Assembly (NCBI RefSeq): GCF_009807035.1
Contig: NZ_WUBI01000001.1
Location: 2,294,001-2,358,000, forward strand
DNA: 64,000 nucleotides
Source: Paenibacillus dendrobii
Lineage (GTDB): Bacteria; Bacillota; Bacilli; Paenibacillales; Paenibacillaceae
Direction of reading: 5' to 3'
Shown: positions 20,467 to 30,646 of the stretch, in pieces
How the letters are laid out: the number at the start of each line of letters is the position of its first letter
How positions within the stretch are numbered: the stretch's first letter is position 1
Notes under the pieces: generated by a model
The model's database searches: none
Told to the model about the DNA's origin: nothing
The model's input: the letters and a program-made list of their open reading frames with translations, nothing else
Made by a program: the position numbers and the translations under genes

Positions 20467-21690
20467 TCATCTTGACTGAAAGGATGCTTTAGATTCTACC
20501 TTGAACGGCAACCGGGTTAATTCAACATGCAGAGTCTCGCCCAAATAAATCATGTCATAATCGCCAGGTGGTAGATCCATATCCTTGAACACTATTTTCC
20601 CATTGGGCTGTTGAACCTCATTGGTAAGCATGAACACCTTCGGATCAACCTTCTGAACCTCATTCGGCACGGCACCTCTCTGGAATATTCCTACAGCATC
20701 ATGATTCAGAGCTCCCGTATACGTGACTTGAATCGACTCTCCTGTGATATAGCTTTGCTTATCTAATTGCATCGACGGATTGCTAAGCGTCATGTCAGGG
20801 TCCATAACGGGATCCACAACAGGAATATAGGCAGGTAATGAAACAATGTACTGCGCGTCGCAAACCCATGAGCCTTCCGCAAAATCTCTGCCCCGGACGA
20901 ATACTTTGTCGTCATAGACTTCCACAAAATATCCCTGTGATCCTTTCTTCAGCTCATCCTCATCCGTCCACAAATAAGCAGTTGAAGGCACGTTGAACAA
21001 AGTCGCATATTTGGCGTTGTACATTGTATCCAGGGCACCAAGCTCCCAATGGGTGTGTCCCGAGAACACGACCGATTGCGGATACTTCGATAGAATCATC
21101 TTCAATTCCCGATCTTGTCTAATCCCATGCCATCCAAATCGAGTCTGCGACCCCGCAACCGTATTCTTCATCGGCTCATGCACGAAGATAAATATCGGCT
21201 TGACTGCTTCTGCATTTTCCGCCATCTTACGCTCGAACCATGCAAGCTGCTCTTCCGACAGATATGCGCAATCCTTTAACGGCTTCTCGGTTCCGAGGAA
21301 AATAAAATGATAGCCTTTAATCCAAATATCGTAGTACAGCCGATCAATTCCCGTCGCTGCCCTAAAGCTCGCCATGCGTTCCTCGAAATCGGCCCAACGA
21401 ACGTCATGATTCCCCGTCGTAAAATACATCGGTGCAAGGCCCGTCTTGTTCCGGTTCCAAATCTCCGTCATCGTCTGGAACTGTCCCGGATAACCGCTAT
21501 CGGTCACGTCACCAACATGCATTATGCCGTCACAGTCCGGTGCTGTCTTCTTCATATCCTTGAGCGCTTGATCGAAATTCAGAGAATAGGCGTGTTTTGG
21601 ATCTTCATCAACATGTGTGTCAGAGATAACATGAAAACTAATATTTGGCTTCATTCGTCCCGCTCCCCCCGGAAAGTTCTGATTCTCCAT
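20467..21690 (-). CDS. Calcineurin-like metallophosphoesterase
   Basis: About 407 residues. All metal-ligand motifs of the family are present in order: SDTHVD, GDVTD, GNHD, a His in FVHEP and SGHTHWE. It therefore should bind two metals and hydrolyse a phosphoester or phosphoanhydride. No signal peptide or membrane segment is seen. The last 110 residues form a beta-rich domain of unknown role (GDYDMIYLGETLHVE). Two starts have good ribosome binding sites: the ATG chosen here (AGGAG seven nt upstream) and an ATG 12 codons later (GGGGGGAG eight nt upstream). It follows the GH42 remnant after a terminator. The substrate is unknown. Confidence 0.85.
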   Translation of the reverse strand: MENQNFPGGAGRMKPNISFHVISDTHVDEDPKHAYSLNFDQALKDMKKTAPDCDGIMHVGDVTDSGYPGQFQTMTEIWNRNKTGLAPMYFTTGNHDVRWADFEERMASFRAATGIDRLYYDIWIKGYHFIFLGTEKPLKDCAYLSEEQLAWFERKMAENAEAVKPIFIFVHEPMKNTVAGSQTRFGWHGIRQDRELKMILSKYPQSVVFSGHTHWELGALDTMYNAKYATLFNVPSTAYLWTDEDELKKGSQGYFVEVYDDKVFVRGRDFAEGSWVCDAQYIVSLPAYIPVVDPVMDPDMTLSNPSMQLDKQSYITGESIQVTYTGALNHDAVGIFQRGAVPNEVQKVDPKVFMLTNEVQQPNGKIVFKDMDLPPGDYDMIYLGETLHVELTRLPFKVESKASFQSR

Positions 21691-21765
21691 TATCATTCTC
21701 CTTTCGACGACGATTGATATTTGCTGCCTATGTTTCTTATCATTGCGTTTATCGTAAAATAGAGC

Positions 21766-21799
21766 AACAGAACCTCGCCTTCAGAGGCAAGGTTCTGTT
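21766..21799 (-). terminator. Terminator overlapping the end of the GH42 remnant
   Basis: Fifteen-bp stem with one mismatch (21766-21780 with 21785-21799) and a 4-nt loop. A modest T-rich stretch (TTGCTCTATTTT) follows on the minus strand. It probably ends the importer 3 transcript. Confidence 0.65.
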
Positions 21800-22195
21800 A
21801 TCACATTATCAATAAAGAAACGGGCTGCATATGTCTCTACGCCAGCTTCCGCTTCTATTGGAGCCTGGATCGAATGATGATCTAGCAGAACCATACACAG
21901 CTCTCTCAAGAACCGGTCCTCAGGATCGCTGGTTTCCTCCACCCAGATCCCAAGCAATTTTCTTATTTCCCCGGGATATCCCCCTAACGTGACCAGATCA
22001 TTTTCGTCCACGATGCCGCTAAAGAACGTCGTAACGAATGAACCACCCTGCTCGACAAAGCGCTCGATTCGATGAGCCACACCAGGCTTCAGCATGTACA
22101 TGACAGGAGCGACGATGATATCACAATGTGAAAAATCACTCAATGGACTAATAACGTCCATCCCGATATTCAGGTCATAGACTGCTCCTTTTTTA
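21781..22195 (-). pseudogene. Remnant of a GH42 beta-galactosidase
   Basis: The readable frame matches the trimerisation domain of GH42 beta-galactosidases: VYDLNIGMDVISPLSDFS, DIIVAPVMYMLKPG, GGSFVTTFFSGIVDENDLV and LGGYPGEIRKLLGIWVEE. After IWVEE it jumps directly to PEDRFLRELCMVLLDHHSIQAPIEAEAGVE, which in intact enzymes lies roughly 70-80 residues further on, so an in-frame internal deletion is likely. It then drifts out of homology and stops. The whole N-terminal TIM barrel with both catalytic glutamates is missing. Homology continues about 11 codons before the first ATG and meets an in-frame stop. It is the last piece of the importer 3 operon, so that importer probably once served a beta-galactoside pathway. 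Confidence 0.85.
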
Positions 22196-22215
22196 TATAA
22201 GTCAAGTTATAACGA

Positions 22216-23052
22216 TTATCCTTTTACTGCGCCGTTTGTGAGTCCTCCGATGATTTGCTTTTGCGCTAACACGAAAAATATAAGAATCGGGATCATTGTT
22301 AATACCGCAGAAGCGAAAGCAAGATTCAAGTTCGTCGTATACTGCCCGAAAAAGAAATATTGCATCATCGGAATCGTTCGGACAGCCGTCTTCTGCAGCA
22401 CGATTAACGCGATATTGAATTCATTCCAGAGCCACATGACGTGTAGTATCGCTACTGTCGCTGTAATCGGTTTCAGCAATGGGAATACAATTTGCCAGAA
22501 CATGCGGTAAGGTCCGCATCCATCGATAACGGAGGCTTCCTCCAATTCACGAGGAACGCTTTTGATAAATCCTATATATAGAAAGGTTGAATACGGGATA
22601 CTCGTTCCAACGAGCATAATGACATAGCCATAAAGCGTATTGATCATATCCATCGATTTCAACAACTTATATACGGGAATGATGATTACCTGAAATGGAA
22701 CCATCAGCGCTGCCAAAATGAGCAGTTCAGCAAATTGAAATACACGCTTTTTGGAGTTGCGTGAAATCGCAAACGCTGCCATGGATGAGCAAAAAACAAT
22801 TAGCGCTACCCCCGAAACCGTACTAATCGCGCTGTTCATGAACGAATTCGTAAAATGAGTAATTTCCCATGCCGAGCTAAAGTTGCCCCATGCAATATGC
22901 GAAGGGATTTTCAATAGTGAATCCGTCGTCTCCGCTGGGGTCTTAATCGCCATTAAAATACTAATTAGAAATGGAAAAAGAAACACGAGTGCCAACATGT
23001 AGGTTAGGATGTTCAAAATACCATTAGAGATTTTCTTTTTCGTCTCTGGCAT
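22216..23052 (-). CDS. Carbohydrate ABC permease, MalG type (importer 3)
   Basis: 278 residues, six predicted membrane segments, EAA loop EEASVIDGCGPYRMFWQIVFPLLKP and C-terminal GGLTNGAVKG. The ATG follows AGGAGGTGG at about 10 nt and starts 2 bp after the stop of the partner permease, so the two are coupled. Downstream, only about 20 bp separate its stop from the GH42 remnant. Confidence 0.92.
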   Translation of the reverse strand: MPETKKKISNGILNILTYMLALVFLFPFLISILMAIKTPAETTDSLLKIPSHIAWGNFSSAWEITHFTNSFMNSAISTVSGVALIVFCSSMAAFAISRNSKKRVFQFAELLILAALMVPFQVIIIPVYKLLKSMDMINTLYGYVIMLVGTSIPYSTFLYIGFIKSVPRELEEASVIDGCGPYRMFWQIVFPLLKPITATVAILHVMWLWNEFNIALIVLQKTAVRTIPMMQYFFFGQYTTNLNLAFASAVLTMIPILIFFVLAQKQIIGGLTNGAVKG

Positions 23053-23054
23053 CT

Positions 23055-23909
23055 TTACATTTCCACCTCCTTACTGCGTAACACCCGTGACACGAACCAG
23101 CCGATCAAAACAAGAAGAATCAAGAATATCATGGATACCGCTTGACCATAACCGGCCTTTTTGAAGTCAAACAAATTTCGATATATATAGATGGCAATTG
23201 TTTCTGATGCCCGAACCGGACCGCCATTCGTCGCAATGAGGGGGGTCGTAAACACACGAAGACCATAAGTGATCGCTAACGTTACATTTACAGTAATTGC
23301 AGGCATAATCATCGGAACAGTTACGTTCTTGAATTTTTGCCATGCCTTAGCGCCGTCTACTTCCGCAGCCTCGTACAAATCTTTGGGAACGCCTGTCAAA
23401 GCAGATAAAAAGATAATCATGCTGATCCCAACGCTATTCCATACATCGATACCGACTATTGCCGGCATGACGGTGTCCGGACTGCCGAGCAAGCTGTTAA
23501 TGCCGAACAATAAACGGAAAACTTCACGATATATAAAGCCCCAAATAAATGAAACGAGAACCGCGCTCAGTACTGTGGGCAAGAAGAATATCGTCCTCGA
23601 CAAGTTTCTGCCCACAAAGGATCGATTAACAGCCATTGCAAGCAACAACGCGAGCACATTGGAGAAAATGACGGACATAACCATGTAGTAGATCGTATTT
23701 TTCAACGGTTTTAGAATATCAGCATTCGTAAAAATTTTCTTGAAGTTATCTAATCCCACAAAATTATAGCTAGGCGAAATCCCATTCCAATCGGTAAATG
23801 AAACATGAATCCCCATGAAAAAAGGAATGATCATCGCAAAAGAAAAAAAAGCGAAAGCAGGAATCAAAAAACTGAATCGAACCATTCCATCACGAAATCG
23901 ATTAGACAT
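23055..23909 (-). CDS. Carbohydrate ABC permease, MalF type (importer 3)
   Basis: About 284 residues, six predicted membrane segments, EAA loop YEAAEVDGAKAWQKFKNVTVPMIMP and the TNGGPV signature. The start is the ATG seven nt after GGAGG; a longer frame to 23942 runs into the upstream hairpin and has no ribosome binding site. It is separated from its binding-protein gene by an unusually structured 160-bp gap. Confidence 0.92.
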   Translation of the reverse strand: MSNRFRDGMVRFSFLIPAFAFFSFAMIIPFFMGIHVSFTDWNGISPSYNFVGLDNFKKIFTNADILKPLKNTIYYMVMSVIFSNVLALLLAMAVNRSFVGRNLSRTIFFLPTVLSAVLVSFIWGFIYREVFRLLFGINSLLGSPDTVMPAIVGIDVWNSVGISMIIFLSALTGVPKDLYEAAEVDGAKAWQKFKNVTVPMIMPAITVNVTLAITYGLRVFTTPLIATNGGPVRASETIAIYIYRNLFDFKKAGYGQAVSMIFLILLVLIGWFVSRVLRSKEVEM

Positions 23910-23928
23910 GTGAATACCTCCAAGTAAT

Positions 23929-23956
23929 GATTCTCCCGGCATCAGCCGGGAGAATC
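23929..23956. other. Perfect 12-bp stem-loop between binding-protein and permease genes (importer 3)
   Basis: GATTCTCCCGGC (23929-23940) and its exact complement (23945-23956) with a 4-nt loop, no U-tract. It ends about 20 bp before the permease start codon, so it could also influence translation of the permease. Confidence 0.8.
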
Positions 23957-23976
23957 ACGTCTTCAACGAGTGTCAT

Positions 23977-24060
23977 TATATAAAATGAACTAAAGCTTCT
24001 TCTAGATTCCATCTGGAATACAGGCGAAGTGCTTTCCCTTTCTTTAGTTCAATTCATATA
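23977..24060. repeat. Large inverted repeat containing a ghost of a GH36 gene 3' end
   Basis: Arms at 23977-23995 and 24042-24060 match at 17 of 19 positions and enclose a small hairpin (ATTCCATCTGGAAT). On the plus strand the left arm reads TTA TAT AAA ATG AAC TAA (LYKMN-stop), the same last codons as the GH36 gene that ends at 44084 on the minus strand. The next 25 bp (23996-24019 region) also match 44048-44072 in inverted orientation. Confidence 0.75.
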
Positions 24061-24071
24061 GGTATACAACT

Positions 24072-25400
24072 TTATTTTTGCAGTTCGCGAATATTGTTAA
24101 AGCTATCATCAAGCGTTTTAATGGTTAGGTCCACATCGTGATTCTTATCAAGAATCAAGGATGTGATGGCATCTGTAAACGCATTTGATAATTCTACACT
24201 TACAAAGTTGGGGGAGAACTGCGACCAGTCGAACGTTTTGCCCGTTTTCAAGTAGCTTGCATCCAATTCAACATATGTTGGATCGAAATCCGGTTTTAAG
24301 CCTTTGATTACAGAGATCCCTTTTTTGTTATCTTGAAATATTTTACCTACTTCCGGCGTTGAGAAAGTTTCGAGCAATTTCATTGCAGCTTCTTTGTTTT
24401 GCGATTTCGGGTTGACCACAATACCGCCGGTGGATTTCATGGCGAATTTGGCATCATCCGGATTTTCTGTGGAAGGGAAAGCGAATAAGCCGATGTTAGC
24501 ATTTGGATTTTTGGACTTTGCTCCGTCTACTGTCCATGTTCCATTAATGACCATCGCGGCTTTGCCACTGCCGAGAAGCTCTTGCACTTTATCCCAGCTC
24601 GTGCCCATTGGATCGTCGTTCACATATGGAAGGCGCTGCACGAAGCGCTCTAATACTTCTTTAAAATGACCTTTATTATCCGCGAATGTTGCTTTACCCG
24701 CTTCAACATCTGCAATCCAGTTCGTGTCGGAATTCACGCCGGTTACGAGAAGATCCGGATTAATGTCCCAGTTAATCGTCCAGCTGTCTTTGAATCCTGC
24801 TGCAATCGGGATAATCCCTGCTTCCTTCAGCTTCTGACAATCAGCAAGAAACTCGCTGTACGTTGTGGGTACTTGTGTGATGCCCGCTTTGGCAAATGCG
24901 TCTTTGTTATAGGTAACACCGCCGCCATTCGTGTCGATAGGGAGCGCCCAAATTTTACCGTCAGTGGATTTAACGCCATTCAAATATTGCTCGCTAATAT
25001 TGTTCAAGAAGGGTTGACCCGTCAAATCCGTCGCATAACCTGCGTCGATGATTTCTTGAAATCCAGGAATTTCATCGATCATATAAATGTCAGGTACATC
25101 ATTGGCGGCTACTTTGGTGTTCAAGAAGGTCTTGTAATTGCCGCCATCTGTTGCTGTAACTTCGACGTTGACATTCGGATTGTTCTTTTTGAATTCTTGA
25201 ATTCCAAGGTCAATCCATTTTCTTGCTCCCTCTTCGCCAAAATGATGTACCCAAGTCAGCGTAATGGGTTTGTCTGATGTTTTGTTTGATGCTGGAGTCG
25301 TTGAGCCCTCCGAATTTTTATTATCACCGGCAGACCCGCACCCTGTCATCACGCTTGCCAAAAGTGCAACTGCAGCAGTCAAGGTTAAAACTTTCTTCAT
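24072..25400 (-). CDS. Sugar-binding lipoprotein of ABC importer 3
   Basis: 442 residues. Lipobox SVMTGCGS near residue 21; the mature part is a family 1 solute-binding protein (ITLTWVHHFGEEGARKWIDLGIQEFKK, PDIYMIDEIPGFQEI, ALPIDTNGGGVTYNKDAFAKAG). The ATG has GGGGGAG seven to eight nt upstream. A cre site overlaps the leader at 25432-25445. It lies directly downstream of YesM/YesN system 3, which probably controls it. The GH42 remnant at the operon end suggests a beta-galactoside ligand, but this is only inference. Confidence 0.92.
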   Translation of the reverse strand: MKKVLTLTAAVALLASVMTGCGSAGDNKNSEGSTTPASNKTSDKPITLTWVHHFGEEGARKWIDLGIQEFKKNNPNVNVEVTATDGGNYKTFLNTKVAANDVPDIYMIDEIPGFQEIIDAGYATDLTGQPFLNNISEQYLNGVKSTDGKIWALPIDTNGGGVTYNKDAFAKAGITQVPTTYSEFLADCQKLKEAGIIPIAAGFKDSWTINWDINPDLLVTGVNSDTNWIADVEAGKATFADNKGHFKEVLERFVQRLPYVNDDPMGTSWDKVQELLGSGKAAMVINGTWTVDGAKSKNPNANIGLFAFPSTENPDDAKFAMKSTGGIVVNPKSQNKEAAMKLLETFSTPEVGKIFQDNKKGISVIKGLKPDFDPTYVELDASYLKTGKTFDWSQFSPNFVSVELSNAFTDAITSLILDKNHDVDLTIKTLDDSFNNIRELQK

Positions 25401-25431
25401 ACAAATACTCCCCCTTTTCTACTCTAGATTT

Positions 25432-25445
25432 CGATAGCGCTTTCA
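25432..25445. promoter_or_regulatory. cre site (CcpA operator) upstream of importer 3
   Basis: Minus-strand TGAAAGCGCTATCG matches the cre consensus at 13 of 14 positions. It is located 32-45 bp upstream of the binding-protein ATG, a position that allows roadblock repression. Confidence 0.7.
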
Positions 25446-25590
25446 TGCTCTATCTTCTCTTAGTCTATAGGGCCCTGCCGTTGAGATCATTGCATAAAAA
25501 AAACATTTATTATAAATAACTTCGTTTGGTTTCGAAATGAGATCCTTGCATGATAAAAAACTACGAGAAATTGGATTATTCCATGATCGT

Positions 25591-27171
25591 TTAGCTCTTC
25601 CTGTACTCGGAGACGGTAATTCCGGTCATTTCTTTAAATACTTTGCAGAAGTAGGATGTCTCTTGAAACCCTGTTTTTTCCCCTACTTCATACACTTTGA
25701 GATTGGTCTCCCTGAGGAGCTTCTTTGCTGCTTCGATCCGATATTGATTGATATATTCAACGATTCGTTTTCCGGTCTCGCTTCTAAACAACTTGGAGAG
25801 ATAGTTCGGGCTTAAATTCAATACAATCGAAAGATCTGCGACCGAAATATCTTCGTTGTAATGCGCATGAATATAATCCCTAGCCATTTGGATATCTTTG
25901 CGATAGGATTGTCTAACATCCTTTTGCCCAAATATTTGACGACAACAGGATAAGAAGTATTCTCTAATTTCGCGAATCGGCTCTAAATTCTCCATCGAAT
26001 CAAGCAATACATCATGCCAATGATTCATACTGTTCAACATCATTTTCCTCTCAGCCGCAATGACAGGCAGAAGTGCAAATATATCGAACAAAAGTCTCTT
26101 TACGTGCTTCATCTCCAATCGACTCGAATTGATCATGTCAAAAATATGTGTGACTTCTTCTTCAATCACGCTCATATCCTCGCTTTTAAACGCTAAGGAA
26201 AGTTGTACCATAAAGGACTGATGGATACCGGTCTCTTCCGAAGAATTCCCCCGATACTCCTGCGAGCTGAAAATCCTCTCTTGATCGTCATAGATTTTTT
26301 GAAATAAATTAGCTCCCGCCTGCTGATATAAGGAGGAAATATCGGATATATTCATGCTCATCTGACTCATACCTACCGATACGGAAAGCTGCAGACGCTT
26401 GGCGCTCAGAATGAAACTGCCTGCCAGTTCATGCGCAGCTTGAGCGACTCGGGATTCACTTTTTTCATTCGGAAAGCTTTGAATGACAACGACTTTTTGA
26501 TCCGATAATGCAATCGGGTACGTGAATTCATTTTCTGAGGAGATATCGTCCAAAAATAGTATTCTCGCCTTACTTAACATTGAATCCGCTTCAACTTCTT
26601 CATACTTAATTGCGGTTATATGAAGAAGATGTACGATATAAGGGGGACGGCCCAATTTATCTTGGATATTAGACAGTGCTTGATTTGCCTTATGAGCTGG
26701 AATGCTCTCACCAAGAACAAGCTTTCGAAGGGAAAAGTTCGATAGGTATAAATCAGATGCTTGTGAGTTCGCTTTTGCAAGCTTTTCCCGGTCTTTTAAG
26801 ATCTTGCTTTTTACTTGCTCCAGAGTATTGATCAAACCTTCGGTCTCAAGATCATGCTTTAATAGATAATCCTCCGCGCCTAATTTCATCGCTTCCTTAA
26901 CAAACTGGAAATCATCAAAAGAACTCAGCGCGATAAACTTGATCTCCGGGTATAATTGCTTCGTCTGTTGAATCAAATCGAGACCGTTCATCTCCGGCAT
27001 GCTGATATCTGTAATAACTAAATCATAATGACGCTCTTGAATATAATTGAATGCCTGCATACCATTGATTGCTTCGGTGGTCAGTTCAAATCCATAATCT
27101 TCCCACTGAATGATCGATTTGACAGCATATCGGTATATTGCGTTATCTTCAACGATCATGACCTGCAGCAT
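25591..27171 (-). CDS. YesN-type response regulator with AraC DNA-binding domain (system 3)
   Basis: About 526 residues from the ATG that follows GGAGGAGGCGGAGAG; the open frame extends 47 codons further but that part lies inside the kinase gene. Receiver domain: VEDN pocket, Asp55 in VITDISMPEMNG, Lys in EDYLLKH. The C-terminal AraC double helix-turn-helix has ISVADLSIVLNLSPNYLSKLFRSETG and YEVGEKTGFQETSYFCKVFKEMTG. It overlaps the kinase end by 23 bp. It is followed by an AT-rich hairpin with eight T that may end the transcript, then importer 3. Confidence 0.93.
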   Translation of the reverse strand: MLQVMIVEDNAIYRYAVKSIIQWEDYGFELTTEAINGMQAFNYIQERHYDLVITDISMPEMNGLDLIQQTKQLYPEIKFIALSSFDDFQFVKEAMKLGAEDYLLKHDLETEGLINTLEQVKSKILKDREKLAKANSQASDLYLSNFSLRKLVLGESIPAHKANQALSNIQDKLGRPPYIVHLLHITAIKYEEVEADSMLSKARILFLDDISSENEFTYPIALSDQKVVVIQSFPNEKSESRVAQAAHELAGSFILSAKRLQLSVSVGMSQMSMNISDISSLYQQAGANLFQKIYDDQERIFSSQEYRGNSSEETGIHQSFMVQLSLAFKSEDMSVIEEEVTHIFDMINSSRLEMKHVKRLLFDIFALLPVIAAERKMMLNSMNHWHDVLLDSMENLEPIREIREYFLSCCRQIFGQKDVRQSYRKDIQMARDYIHAHYNEDISVADLSIVLNLSPNYLSKLFRSETGKRIVEYINQYRIEAAKKLLRETNLKVYEVGEKTGFQETSYFCKVFKEMTGITVSEYRKS

Positions 27172-28996
27172 AACTCTCCGCCTCCTCCAGTTTCGTAAGA
27201 TAAGGGAGTTTAATGATTGCTTTCGTCCCTTGACCCAGTTCGCTCTCATAAAATAAACCATATCCCTTGCCAAAATAGAGTTGGATTCGATCGTTAACAG
27301 CACGCACTCCAATACTGCTCATTCCCGGGAACATCTTCTGATGACCGTCACGATTCAAAATATGTTCGATTTTTTGAGCATCCATCCCAATCCCGTTATC
27401 TTCCACGATCAAGTGGACGACTTCTTTTTCATGCCGGGCCCTGATTATGATCAATGCGTTACCTTTAGATAATTCAATTCCATGCAAAATCGCATTTTCC
27501 AAGAGTGGTTGTAAACTGAAATGAGGCACAAAACTGTCAAGTAATTCTTCATCAATATCGAATGTAACTCGCAGTTCATCACCATAGCCTGACTTTTGAA
27601 TAAAAATGTAGTTGTTTAGCTCCATCATTTCATCAGACAACGTATGAAATTCACTCGTTCTTCGGACAGACGATTTTAATAGCTCGATCAGAGCACTCGT
27701 CATTTTTTCGATATCAGACTGATCTTTCATGCGGGCAAACCACTTGATTGTACCGAGCGTGTTGTAGAGAAAATGCGGATTGATCTGTGCGAGTAATACT
27801 TGAAATTGTGCCTGCTGTTTGGCAATGCGTTCTTTATATACCGAGTTGACCAGTTCGTTAATCCTGCCGACCATGAAATTAAATCGAACAGACAACATAC
27901 CGACTTCGTCCCGGCCCATGATATCTGTTCTGACATTAAAATCCCCCTCCTCGACTTTGCGCATATTTCTTTCAAGGAGTTTAATGTTCTTGGTCGTCCT
28001 AGCGGAAAGGAACCAGGAGATTGCTACGGAAATGAGTATCGCAAGAGCACTTATAACAATTACGATCCACTGCAATAGCCGTGAATGATCCTTTAGAATC
28101 GTTAATGGAATGACACATATGACTCTCCAGCCAGAAGGATTCGTTTTTTCTTGCGTTATTAAGTAACTTTGACCGTTGATTTTACGGATGAATCCGTTAA
28201 GACTGCCGGATTGCGTTTGAATTTGATCAAAAAGCTCCTTCTGCTCAAGCAATTGAAGGCTGCTTTTGACCAGGACTTGCTGGTTCTGATTCAAGATCAT
28301 CAAATTATCCGGACTAATAAACGAAATATCCGATTTTAAATTTCTGAAAAAATTCGGGTCCATATTAATCACCACTGTACCCAGATGTTCATTGACATGG
28401 CCCAGATTTATGAAGTACCTTGTCAAAGATACTTCTTCTTCTCCCCTGAATGAGGATGTCCACGCATATTCCCTTCCGCTCTGCTTGAGTCCGGTTTCTG
28501 CTTGATTTATGATTTTTGAAGCACTCCGTATATTAAGGTCATTTTTTACATAATGTTGATCTTCCCACCAATAGACTGTGCCTTTGTTGCTCTTAATCAC
28601 AATGGAACGAATGTAACGGTTGTTACTTGCAAATTGGGAAAGCACGATATTTACGCGGCTCCAATACGCGGGAAAGTTGTCCTCGGTGACAAGCTCATCC
28701 TTTCCGGTCAAGAAGCTGCGCAATAACTGATCTGAGATCAAGTACACCGTTGAATTCATGAATTCTCTTGCACGGTATTCAATATTATCGGAGACCTGAT
28801 GAACAATCTGTTCGGAAAGATCCTTCGTATTCGACTCAAGAAAATAGTTAGCCGTATACACGGAAGCGCTACCAATTACAGTTGAAATCAAAAATATGAT
28901 GATCAAATTCGATATCAATATTTTTGATCTCAACCTTAAACCACCGATTTTTTGCATGATTCGCTTGGATACATTACTTCCCTCTATTTGGCTCAA
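27149..28996 (-). CDS. YesM-type sensor histidine kinase (system 3)
   Basis: 615 residues from a TTG preceded by AGGAG at 10 nt; an ATG 13 codons downstream is the alternative. Membrane helices near residues 28-50 and 300-322 flank a Cache-like extracellular domain. HAMP (NIKLLERNMRKVEEGDFNVRT), phospho-acceptor His in INPHFLYNTLGTIKW and ATPase motifs LLENAILHG and VEDNGIGMDA complete the kinase. It pairs with the overlapping YesN gene. Confidence 0.92.
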   Translation of the reverse strand: MSQIEGSNVSKRIMQKIGGLRLRSKILISNLIIIFLISTVIGSASVYTANYFLESNTKDLSEQIVHQVSDNIEYRAREFMNSTVYLISDQLLRSFLTGKDELVTEDNFPAYWSRVNIVLSQFASNNRYIRSIVIKSNKGTVYWWEDQHYVKNDLNIRSASKIINQAETGLKQSGREYAWTSSFRGEEEVSLTRYFINLGHVNEHLGTVVINMDPNFFRNLKSDISFISPDNLMILNQNQQVLVKSSLQLLEQKELFDQIQTQSGSLNGFIRKINGQSYLITQEKTNPSGWRVICVIPLTILKDHSRLLQWIVIVISALAILISVAISWFLSARTTKNIKLLERNMRKVEEGDFNVRTDIMGRDEVGMLSVRFNFMVGRINELVNSVYKERIAKQQAQFQVLLAQINPHFLYNTLGTIKWFARMKDQSDIEKMTSALIELLKSSVRRTSEFHTLSDEMMELNNYIFIQKSGYGDELRVTFDIDEELLDSFVPHFSLQPLLENAILHGIELSKGNALIIIRARHEKEVVHLIVEDNGIGMDAQKIEHILNRDGHQKMFPGMSSIGVRAVNDRIQLYFGKGYGLFYESELGQGTKAIIKLPYLTKLEEAESYAAGHDR

Positions 28997-29023
28997 TAGA
29001 TATCAACTCCTGCGTTGATAATT

Positions 29024-29052
29024 TTTAAAAAAAGACTGCCTCGCGGGCAGTC
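29024..29052 (-). terminator. Rho-independent terminator after the LacI remnant
   Basis: Seven-bp GACTGCC/GGCAGTC stem with a 5-nt loop and at least seven T on the minus strand. It ends the long operon that begins with importer 4 and isolates it from the YesM/YesN system 3 genes. Confidence 0.8.
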
Positions 29053-29069
29053 CGTCATTAAATCCGCCC

Positions 29070-29303
29070 TTATCCAAGCAATTTGGAAGCGCTTTCTACA
29101 ACGACCAAATCCGACTCAATGACCGTCAGTTCGTTGACATCTTCTTTCCGGTTCAGTCTGTGTAGCATCTCAACCGACGCTTGACCTAATTCGCTGCATT
29201 TTAACGAAATCGCCGTTAGCTCAGGAATGCTGTTGGATGCAAATGGTATATCACCGTATGATTGAAATATCGCTAGAAGCCGGCTGATTTCTGGAACTTT
29301 CAT
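29070..29303 (-). pseudogene. C-terminal remnant of a LacI-family regulator
   Basis: Only the last 55-60 residues of a LacI/GalR effector domain are recognisable (DIPFASNSIPELTAISLKCSELGQASVEML, ending in ESDLVVVESASK). Residues before that (KVPEISRLLAIFQSYG) look like a frame-damaged version of the usual segment after KVPE. No DNA-binding domain is present upstream; the 130 bp before it follow directly on another LacI gene. It is not closely similar to either intact neighbour, so it is probably a third ancestral regulator and not a piece of them. Confidence 0.75.
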
Positions 29304-29431
29304 TTTTTGAGTGTGGAAGCCAGGATAAGCAGGGCACGGCGAACCTGGACTGAATCAGCAGCTTCGCGCGTAATTCGTTCAAATGAAGAAATCAGAATAA
29401 GCTGCCGACATATAAGATCATAGACAGCCTA

Positions 29432-30514
<1,083 letters not shown>

Positions 30515-30602
30515 CTACTTTAGTCCAGGACAAATCCTCCTAATACTCCATTATACCTCTTTCATTTCCATGTTGCGAATATAAATCACCAGTGAATATA
30601 TC

Positions 30603-30645
30603 AAAAACCTGTTTAATCTAATATTACTAGATCAACAGGTTTTTA
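30603..30645 (-). terminator. Terminator between the two LacI genes
   Basis: Arms AAAACCTGTT and AACAGGTTTT with an inner GATCTA/TAGATT pairing. Ends in five T on the minus strand, so the upstream LacI gene and the downstream one are probably separate transcripts. Confidence 0.7.
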
Positions 30646-30646
30646 T

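Noticed and set aside
24666..25277. A 203-residue plus-strand open frame
   Set aside because: Antisense to the importer 3 binding-protein gene and without start signals.
29082..29098. A cre-like sequence (GGAAGCGCTTTCTA)
   Set aside because: It lies inside the reading frame of the LacI remnant near its 3' end, with no gene start downstream on either strand, so a regulatory role is unlikely.
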